A program made the position numbers and the translations under genes. From UBA6902 sp964393845 (GTDB lineage: Bacteria > Nitrospirota > Thermodesulfovibrionia > UBA6902), in NCBI GenBank assembly GCA_964393845.1, contig CAYMUX010000051.1, positions 1 through 23,827 of the forward strand: a stretch of DNA of 23,827 bases, written 5' to 3'. A model generated the notes under the pieces. That model was not told the DNA's origin, searched no databases, and saw only the letters and a program-made list of their open reading frames with translations. Shown piece after piece: positions 15,213-21,619 of the stretch (the first letter of the stretch is position 1; each line of letters opens with the position of its first letter).

Positions 15213-15662
15213 ATGAAAAAAAATGAATGCGCCTTAACAAAATTTTCGACGATGGTTCTTGCAGTTGATACATCTGAACATAGTAAAGCAACTTTAAGCC
15301 AGGCATTGAGTTTGGCAAAGGCATGTTCGGCAAAGATATATGCTGTGTCTGTTGTTGAATGTAATGACGAACTTGAGGCCCTGGCCCCTCAGTTGATTGA
15401 TAAGATGAGTAAGGCCACTAAAAAGTTACTGGATTCTGTAAAAGATCGTGCGGAAAAAGAGAATATCAAGTGCGAAACCATAGCTCACACGGGTGATGAC
15501 CCGGCCCAATTTATAGTTGAAGAAGCAAAAAATCGTAAAGCAAACATTATTGTTATGGGTAAACATGGAGCAAGAACGAGCGTGACAAAATTCATCATGG
15601 GAAGTGTGACGGCAAGAGTTCTCAGCCATGCGCCTTGTAATGTTTTAGTCATTGTTAAGTAA
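15213..15662 (+). CDS. universal stress protein (UspA family), 149 aa
   Basis: A single Usp domain with the N-terminal strand and acidic residue TMVLAVDTSEHSKATL and the C-terminal nucleotide-binding loop IIVMGKHGARTSVTKFIMGS, then RVLSHAPCNVLVIVK. The G-X2-G...G(S) pattern points to an ATP-binding Usp. The spacing between the second and third glycine looks one residue longer (10) than the usual 9. I chose ATG 15213 because AAGGAGG (15196-15202) lies 10 nt upstream; GTG 15204 is too close to it. Usp genes are often induced by anaerobiosis or starvation, consistent with the FNR-like palindrome at 15111-15130. It is monocistronic, and a C/G-rich hairpin repeat follows. Confidence 0.9.
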   Translation: MKKNECALTKFSTMVLAVDTSEHSKATLSQALSLAKACSAKIYAVSVVECNDELEALAPQLIDKMSKATKKLLDSVKDRAEKENIKCETIAHTGDDPAQFIVEEAKNRKANIIVMGKHGARTSVTKFIMGSVTARVLSHAPCNVLVIVK

Positions 15663-15714
15663 GCCCAGGTATCTGTTCACACGCATATATAGGCATGAGG
15701 AATTCGAATGAATT

Positions 15715-15753
15715 GAAAAATCCCCCCTCGCCCCCCTTTACCAAAGGGGGGAT
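15715..15753. repeat. C/G-rich palindromic repeat between Usp gene and murJ
   Basis: GAAAAATCCCCCCTCG, then CCCCCCTTT-ACC-AAAGGGGGG, makes a 9-bp perfect stem with a 3-nt loop. It is nearly identical to 3621-3659 and to the left arm of 23037-23086. It may incidentally end the Usp transcript, but the copies elsewhere mark it as a dispersed element. Confidence 0.75.
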
Positions 15754-15784
15754 AATACCCCCCGTCACTGAGCGATTACGTTTC

Positions 15785-15815
15785 TTGTCATCATATCATT
15801 TACATTTTGTATAAT
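15785..15815 (+). promoter_or_regulatory. possible murJ promoter (TTGTCA-19-TATAAT)
   Basis: A perfect -10 TATAAT (15810-15815) with a good -35 TTGTCA (15785-15790), but the 19-bp spacing is long. It lies about 80 bp before the murJ start. Confidence 0.4.
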
Positions 15816-15892
15816 TTGGAATACTATTAACGCAATTAAAATAAGTAATTGTTAATATTATAGCCAAGAAAATTCAGAGGACCGCTATTTAA

Positions 15893-17452
15893 ATGGACAG
15901 AAAAAAGACAGTCGCCAAAGCCGCAGGCAAAATGTCCCTCGCCACCTTCATCAGCCGTATACTCGGCTTTATAAGGGACATGATCTTCGCCCTGTATTTC
16001 GGCGCAAGCGGACTGACCGATACCTTTTTCGCGGCCTTCAGGATTCCTAACCTGTTAAGAGAGCTCTTTGCCGAAGGTTCAATGTCATCCGCATTTATCC
16101 CCGTCCTGACTGAGTACCGGGAAAAACACGGCGAGGCAGAAGCGAGGCGGCTTGTCAGGATAGTATTTACATTCATCAGCATTGTCGTCTCTTTAATATG
16201 TCTTCTCGGCATCGTCTTCGCCCCTGCTATCGTCACAGTCATCGCGCCGGGATTTCTGAGTTCGCCGGAGCAGTTTTCCATGACAGTGCTTTTAACAAGG
16301 ATAATGTTCCCCTTTCTCTTATTTATCAGTCTGGCCGCGTTGGTAATGGGTGCGCTGAATACAAAAAAGGTGTTTTTCCTCCCGGCGCTTGCGCCTGCGG
16401 TTCTTAATATAGTCCTTATCCTGAGTATAGTTTTTTTTGAATCAAGGACAAAAGAGCCTATCATGGCGGCGGCAATAGGCGTTATGGTCGGAGGTTTTGT
16501 TCAATTCGCCTTTCAGCTCCCGGCCTTTTTCAAAAACGGATATACGCTCGGCTTTGACGCGGCCTTTAACCATCCGGGACTTAAAAAAATAGCCGTCCTG
16601 CTCATCCCCGCGACACTTGCCCTGTCGGTGAGCCAGATCAATATCGTTGTCAGCAACATCCTAGCTTCATATCTCCCGTCAGGGAGCATTACCTATCTTT
16701 TCTATTCTATGAGGCTGATACAGTTCCCTATCGGGATATTCGGGGTCGCCATGGGTATGGCCATTCTGCCGACCCTGTCCGAGCACGCAGTGAAGGGGGA
16801 TTTCGACAAGTTAAGGGAGGATTTCTCGTTCGCGTTAAGGCTGCTTTTTTTTATAACAGTCCCGTCGATGGCAGGTCTCATCTTTCTGAGGGAGCCGCTC
16901 GTGAATATACTTTTTCAAAGGGGCGCATGGGACTATGCTGCAACTATTGGAACTTCCCAGGCGCTGATTTTTTACTCCCTGGGCATATGGGCAATAGTCG
17001 GCGTCAGGGTCGTGACTGCAAGTTTTTATTCCATGCAGGACACAAAAACACCCGTGAAAATCGCAGTCGTCGCCATGACGGCAAACATTGTCCTGAGCCT
17101 CTTATTGATGGGGCCTATGAAACACAGCGGACTGGCCCTTGCCAATGCCGCTGCCGCGTCAATCAATTTCAGCCTCCTCTTTTTCATGTTAAAAAGGAAA
17201 CTCGGCCGGATCGATGCACGGGCCATCATTGTTTCTTTTATCAAGATATCCATCGCTTCCACTGTGACAGGCATTATAAGCTGGCTGATTATTAAAGGGG
17301 ACATATGGACGCAGGGAGGGAGAATCCCTGAGAAGGCCGGCATACTGACGGGAGTAATCGTGCTCTTTCTCGCTATGTACACGGGCATTATGCATCTATT
17401 TGGGAGTGATGAGCTTAAGTATCTTGTCTCCATGCGGAAAAAGAAAGCCTGA
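15893..17452 (+). CDS. murJ: lipid II flippase MurJ (MviN), 519 aa
   Basis: It flips the peptidoglycan precursor lipid II across the inner membrane. The N-terminus, from KMSLATFISRILGFIRDMIF, continues with ALYFGASGLTDTFFAAFRIPN and LLRELFAEGSMSSAFIPV. These are the hallmark MurJ segments, including the charged residues that line the flippase cavity. About 14 membrane helices follow, with family motifs RIMFPFLLFISLAAL, PIGIFGVAMGMAILPTLSEH and FQRGAWD. The length is typical and the frame is intact. An AGAGGA lies 11 nt upstream of the ATG. It is convergent with kup, with only 19 bp between the stop codons. It is expected to be essential. Confidence 0.96.
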   Translation: MDRKKTVAKAAGKMSLATFISRILGFIRDMIFALYFGASGLTDTFFAAFRIPNLLRELFAEGSMSSAFIPVLTEYREKHGEAEARRLVRIVFTFISIVVSLICLLGIVFAPAIVTVIAPGFLSSPEQFSMTVLLTRIMFPFLLFISLAALVMGALNTKKVFFLPALAPAVLNIVLILSIVFFESRTKEPIMAAAIGVMVGGFVQFAFQLPAFFKNGYTLGFDAAFNHPGLKKIAVLLIPATLALSVSQINIVVSNILASYLPSGSITYLFYSMRLIQFPIGIFGVAMGMAILPTLSEHAVKGDFDKLREDFSFALRLLFFITVPSMAGLIFLREPLVNILFQRGAWDYAATIGTSQALIFYSLGIWAIVGVRVVTASFYSMQDTKTPVKIAVVAMTANIVLSLLLMGPMKHSGLALANAAAASINFSLLFFMLKRKLGRIDARAIIVSFIKISIASTVTGIISWLIIKGDIWTQGGRIPEKAGILTGVIVLFLAMYTGIMHLFGSDELKYLVSMRKKKA

Positions 17453-17471
17453 GAGGCTTATCAGACAATTC

Positions 17472-19265
17472 TCACATCGTTATCTTTGTAATGACCCCGT
17501 GGAGTTTCTCCGGAGGGAATTCGTAGAATTTAATGTATGTAGGCGATATCCTCTTTATCAGCGAAAACATCTTCCAGAAAAAGTTTTTGGCGGATATGTC
17601 CTCCAGCCCGTAATAGACCGCCCTCTCATCTATCCCCGCCTCCCTGAGAATATCATCCGCAGTTATGACCTCCATGTATCCGAACTGTATCTCGAAGGAC
17701 CTGAGCCCGAAGGCCATATCATCTCTGTAAAAACCTGTGATCCCGAACGGGTCGTTCCTGCCGACTATGGATACAAAGACATTGTCTTCATACATGATGC
17801 CGTGAGAAAACATGGTCTGGGTGATGTAGGAAGGGATGCTCCTGACATCACGTATGAGAAAGACTGCCGTGCCTTTTATCCTTGCAGCGCTTGCATAAGC
17901 CTCCTTGAATTTCGGGATGAATTCCTGGAAAGGCATGAATTTCATGGCCATATAAAGCCTCCTCTGTCCCCTGGTATAAAGTACTATCATGCTGAGAGGG
18001 ACCATGGCAATTATTATAGACCAGTAACCTCCGTGCGGGATCTTATAGAAGTTGGCGGAAAAGTACAGCAAGTCAACGCATGTGATGAAAAATGACAACA
18101 GCGCGAGCATGGGTTTTTTCTTGAGATAGAAAATCCATGTCATCATGATCCCTGTAATAGTCATTGTGCCCGTGACGGCCAGGCCGTACGCAGCGGCAAG
18201 ACGATGTGATTCCCCGAATTCGATCATGATGAATACAACGGAGGCAAGCAGAAACCAGTTAACGGAGGGGATATATATCTGGGACTTCCTTTCAACGGAT
18301 GTATAGCCCACCTTCAGGGGAGGCATGATGCGTACTGTTATTGCCTGGAAAATAATGGAGAACATCCCGCTGATCATGGCCTGTGAAGCGATCACAGTGG
18401 CTATAATGCTCAGAAGCAGAAACGGGACATACAGGATTTCAGCATAGTGAAAGACCATTTCAAACAGGATGTTTTTGGAGCCGGGATGCTTCAGCAGGAA
18501 CGCGCCCTGTCCGAGATAATTCAGTATGAGTGCGGCAAATACGGTCATCCATGCCTGACGTATGGGTTTTGCGCCGAGATGTCCCATGTCCACGTAAAGC
18601 GCCTCGCCTCCTGTAGCGCAGAGGATAATTCCGCTGAGCGCTATATATCCCTTCCAGCCGTTTTCAAGGAGAAAATTAATCCCGTAATACGGATTTAAGG
18701 CCTTGAGGATTTCCGGGGCTTCGGATATGGCCGTTATGCCGAATGAGGCAAGGGCAATAAACCAGGCCACCATTACAGGGCCGAAGGCCACAGAAACCTT
18801 TTCCGTCCCTTTGCTTTGAATTAAAAACAGGGCCACGGCAATTAACATGGCTATCAATACAATGACGTTTCTTGAAATGTCTTCAAATCCCGGTATTAAT
18901 GCGGACCCTTCTACGGCGCTCAGGATACTGATGGCAGGTGTGATAACCCCGTCCCCGATGAGAAGCGATATGCCGGCAAAAGACAGCATAGTGATAAATG
19001 CCGTCTTCTTTTTGTCCGCAACAAGCGGAGCCAGAATCTCTTTGAGCACTATGGTGCCGCCCTCACCCCTTATACTTAAACCCATAGCAAGCCAGTCGTA
19101 CTGGAGAAAAACAAGGATCACGAGCGTCCATATTATCAATGACATAACGCCGAGAATATTATCAGGCGTGGGCTGAAGGAGGAGAAATACTACGGTTACC
19201 GTATATATGGGACTTGTGCCGATGTCTCCGAATACAAGTCCAAGAGCTTTTATAATGCCTTTCAT
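17472..19265 (-). CDS. kup: KUP-family potassium uptake transporter, 597 aa
   Basis: A K+/H+ symporter of the KUP/HAK/KT family. The N-terminal signature ALGLVFGDIGTSPIYT and the RGEGGTIVLKEIL segment are diagnostic. About 12 helices run from residue 8 to about 440 (e.g. SFAGISLLIGDGVITPAIS), then a roughly 150-residue cytoplasmic C-terminal domain (TAVFLIRDVRSIPSYITQTMF to PPEKLHGV). The length is slightly below E. coli Kup (622). I chose ATG 19265; a TTG at 19271 would add two residues. An 8-bp-arm inverted repeat lies at 19281-19308, covering the region just before the start. It sits near a P-type cation ATPase, suggesting an ion-homeostasis neighbourhood. Confidence 0.94.
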   Translation of the reverse strand: MKGIIKALGLVFGDIGTSPIYTVTVVFLLLQPTPDNILGVMSLIIWTLVILVFLQYDWLAMGLSIRGEGGTIVLKEILAPLVADKKKTAFITMLSFAGISLLIGDGVITPAISILSAVEGSALIPGFEDISRNVIVLIAMLIAVALFLIQSKGTEKVSVAFGPVMVAWFIALASFGITAISEAPEILKALNPYYGINFLLENGWKGYIALSGIILCATGGEALYVDMGHLGAKPIRQAWMTVFAALILNYLGQGAFLLKHPGSKNILFEMVFHYAEILYVPFLLLSIIATVIASQAMISGMFSIIFQAITVRIMPPLKVGYTSVERKSQIYIPSVNWFLLASVVFIMIEFGESHRLAAAYGLAVTGTMTITGIMMTWIFYLKKKPMLALLSFFITCVDLLYFSANFYKIPHGGYWSIIIAMVPLSMIVLYTRGQRRLYMAMKFMPFQEFIPKFKEAYASAARIKGTAVFLIRDVRSIPSYITQTMFSHGIMYEDNVFVSIVGRNDPFGITGFYRDDMAFGLRSFEIQFGYMEVITADDILREAGIDERAVYYGLEDISAKNFFWKMFSLIKRISPTYIKFYEFPPEKLHGVITKITM

Positions 19266-19280
19266 AAACAATACCTGCGC

Positions 19281-19308
19281 AAGATATTACCACTTTTCAA
19301 AATATCTT
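19281..19308 (-). promoter_or_regulatory. inverted repeat in the kup leader
   Basis: AAGATATT (19281-19288) and AATATCTT (19301-19308) are perfect 8-bp arms with a 12-nt loop, 15-43 bp upstream of the kup start. It could be an operator or a leader hairpin. I see no riboswitch consensus. Confidence 0.3.
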
Positions 19309-19393
19309 ACAACATCGGCAACATGGATACTTAAGGGCTGAAAACCCGGAGTTTGCACAGTGTTATTTTTCTTTTTAAAGACTTTTATCAGAG

Positions 19394-20038
19394 CTATGAT
19401 GCAACCCGGTAACGGTGACGGATGAACTCGATTATGCCAGGTAAAATCGAAAGAAAGATAATGGCTATAATTACAAGCGTAAAGTTTTGTTTTACGGCAG
19501 GTATGTTGCCGAAGTAATAACCTGCAAAAACAAAAAGGGCGATCCAAACTATAGCGCCTGAAATATTATACGCAATAAAACGCGAATACGTCATACTGCC
19601 TATCCCGGCTACAAAGGGAGCAAACGTCCGTATTATCGGAACGAACCTGGCAAATATTATTGTTTTCCCTCCATATTTCTCATAAAACTTGTGGGTGCGG
19701 TCCAGATATTCTTTATTCAGGAAGCGGACTTTTTCTTTGCGAAATATCCTGGGGCCGAAATAATTACCGATCCAATAATTTACAGTATCTCCCAGGATTG
19801 CGGCGACTGTTAATAACCCGAATAGCCAGCTGACCTCAAGTGCCCCGATAGCGGCAAATGTACCCGCTGCAAACAGCAGGGAATCACCGGGCAGGATAGG
19901 AGTTACAACCAGTCCTGTTTCACAAAAAATAATAAGAAAGAGGATAAAATATGTCCACATGCCGTAATCCTGAATAACTACATTCAGATGCTTGTCAAGA
20001 TGCATGAAAATCTCAAAAAAAGTTTTAATCAGCTCCAT
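19394..20038 (-). CDS. DedA-family membrane protein (VTT domain), 214 aa
   Basis: A DedA/VTT membrane protein. Landmarks are FCETGLVVTPILPGDSLLFAAG near residues 39-60, AAILGDTVNYWIGNYFGPRIF, and the R-F-V-P-I-I-R-T-F-A-P-F-V-A-G-I-G motif, whose arginines and acidic residues are essential in E. coli homologues. Four to five hydrophobic helices end in FLSILPGIIEFIRHRYR. DedA proteins are implicated in undecaprenyl-phosphate or phospholipid flipping and envelope homeostasis. It has a strong AAGGAG ribosome-binding site before the ATG. It lies 128 bp upstream of kup on the same strand, so co-transcription is possible but not shown. Confidence 0.92.
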   Translation of the reverse strand: MELIKTFFEIFMHLDKHLNVVIQDYGMWTYFILFLIIFCETGLVVTPILPGDSLLFAAGTFAAIGALEVSWLFGLLTVAAILGDTVNYWIGNYFGPRIFRKEKVRFLNKEYLDRTHKFYEKYGGKTIIFARFVPIIRTFAPFVAGIGSMTYSRFIAYNISGAIVWIALFVFAGYYFGNIPAVKQNFTLVIIAIIFLSILPGIIEFIRHRYRVAS

Positions 20039-20215
20039 TCTTTCTCCTTGTTTTAAGTGGAATAATATTTGCGATATGACTATGTTAGTGGACGGGCATC
20101 CAAAATCATTTTCCGGTTTTTAGTCTTATCAGGAAATAGCATATTTAATATTTTATCTGAACCTGACATTTTTTTCATAGGTATCTCTGTTTCTGGGTAT
20201 GACACTCTTATCCTT

Positions 20216-21514
20216 TTAGATGCCGGGGAACGCAATGCTTGCCTCTCTCACCTTTTTGTCAAGGAATGCGAATTGATTCTCGTAGAAGTCCCTTGCCTCA
20301 GACTGTTTCTCCGATACGTGCGAAAATATCTCATCAAAATTATCAAAAAGAAGACTGATTATCTTAACGTCTAAAAGCCGGTTGTCGGAGAATTGTTTTA
20401 TTATCCGAATAATCCCCTCCCTCGACATTCCTTTTCTGTACGGACGGTCTTCAGCCAATGCAGTGAAGATGTCCGCCACGCATAATATCCTCGCCCCTGT
20501 GTTGAGTTCATCCGCCTTGCAGTGAAACGGATAGCCGGAGCCGTCGAGTCTTTCATGATGATAAGCGGCCCATTCGGCGATCTGTTGAAGACCTCCGATG
20601 GTGTTGATCACCGAATAGGTGTAATACGTATGCGACTTCATAACGGCCATCTCTTCTTTTGTGAGCTTGCCGGGCTTGTCCAGGATGCTGTTCGGTATGG
20701 CCAGCTTCCCTATGTCATGCAGATTGCCCGCGACCTCCATCAGTTTTGTCTCCATTTCCGTAAAGCCGAATATCCTGGACATCATTGATGCTGCTGCGGC
20801 AACACCTGAAGAATGAGTTGCGGTAAAACGTGATCGGAAATCGATAATGTTCCGGAAAAGCACGGCTATTAAAGATATATTGGAAATTTCTATTTCCGTC
20901 CTCCTGAACGGTCCTTCGTTAAGCAAAAGAGAATACAGCCTCGGTGAAACAAGGTCCAGCCAGAATTCTTCACGATCAGACGCTGTGAGAAAAAGGTCTA
21001 TGACCTGAGAATGAAATGAAGAACCGGACAGCTCTTTTATCTTTGAGATAATGTGCTCGTGCTGATGCAGGATATATTGATCACGGTCAATCGAACGTTC
21101 AAGATAGTCCGCAAGGAACAGTAACTGCGCCTCTAAAACAAAGGGCGCTCCAATGGATTCCTGCCAGTTCCGCCACTCCTTGTGATGGTATCTGACTATC
21201 TGTGCCGCACTCTTAAGCCAGGGCACTTTATCAAGCAGGAGCGCGCCCCGGATGCAATGGTCTTCAAGATTTTCGACCTCGGAATTCCGCAGGGAGATTT
21301 TTTCCTCTAAAGAAAAAGCTCCGATGTCATGAAGGAGCGCCGCTATAAAATTATTTTCCAGCTTTTCGTTCGACAGCTTTGCGACCTTCCCCATCTCCCA
21401 GACGGCAAAGGCCGTCCTCTGCTGATGCTGCGTCAACAAAGGGCTTGCCAAATCCATGGCGTCGGAAAGCGAAAGGACCAGATTCCCTAAATTAACTGAA
21501 TCTCTACGCTGCAT
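20216..21514 (-). CDS. HD-GYP protein with a second, N-terminal HD domain, 432 aa
   Basis: The C-terminal half is a clear HD-GYP domain: GNLHDIGKLAIPNSILDKPG (H266-D267), an H295 region, HHERLDGSGYP (319-329) and the ADIFTALAEDRPYR helix. Such domains hydrolyse cyclic di-GMP using a bimetal centre. The N-terminal half repeats the HD pattern without a GYP: a candidate H30, ALLHDIGAFS (H62-D63), H86, YHHKEW (110-111) and a LADYLER acidic helix. It therefore looks like a second HD phosphohydrolase domain, perhaps regulatory. There is no receiver or membrane segment. A GGGGGATAAA ribosome-binding site precedes the ATG. It is transcribed toward the DedA gene, with 177 bp between them. Confidence 0.88.
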   Translation of the reverse strand: MQRRDSVNLGNLVLSLSDAMDLASPLLTQHQQRTAFAVWEMGKVAKLSNEKLENNFIAALLHDIGAFSLEEKISLRNSEVENLEDHCIRGALLLDKVPWLKSAAQIVRYHHKEWRNWQESIGAPFVLEAQLLFLADYLERSIDRDQYILHQHEHIISKIKELSGSSFHSQVIDLFLTASDREEFWLDLVSPRLYSLLLNEGPFRRTEIEISNISLIAVLFRNIIDFRSRFTATHSSGVAAAASMMSRIFGFTEMETKLMEVAGNLHDIGKLAIPNSILDKPGKLTKEEMAVMKSHTYYTYSVINTIGGLQQIAEWAAYHHERLDGSGYPFHCKADELNTGARILCVADIFTALAEDRPYRKGMSREGIIRIIKQFSDNRLLDVKIISLLFDNFDEIFSHVSEKQSEARDFYENQFAFLDKKVREASIAFPGI

Positions 21515-21619
21515 TTTATCCCCCTTATAATATCTCCTGTGTTATGTGTAAAATTCATACATATCTATTCGGCCGCTTCAATTAAAACTTAAGGTGATAG
21601 GCCGCCAGGTTTTAAGACC

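Noticed and set aside
15889..16464. 191-codon frame antisense to murJ
   Set aside because: It mirrors a clearly conserved MurJ sequence and has no support of its own.
17400..18095. 231-codon frame antisense to the end of murJ and kup
   Set aside because: It is low-complexity and basic, overlaps the real KUP coding region, and has no motif.
19266..19393. c-di-AMP or other riboswitch in the kup leader
   Set aside because: Only an 8-bp-arm inverted repeat is visible; I cannot recognise a riboswitch consensus.
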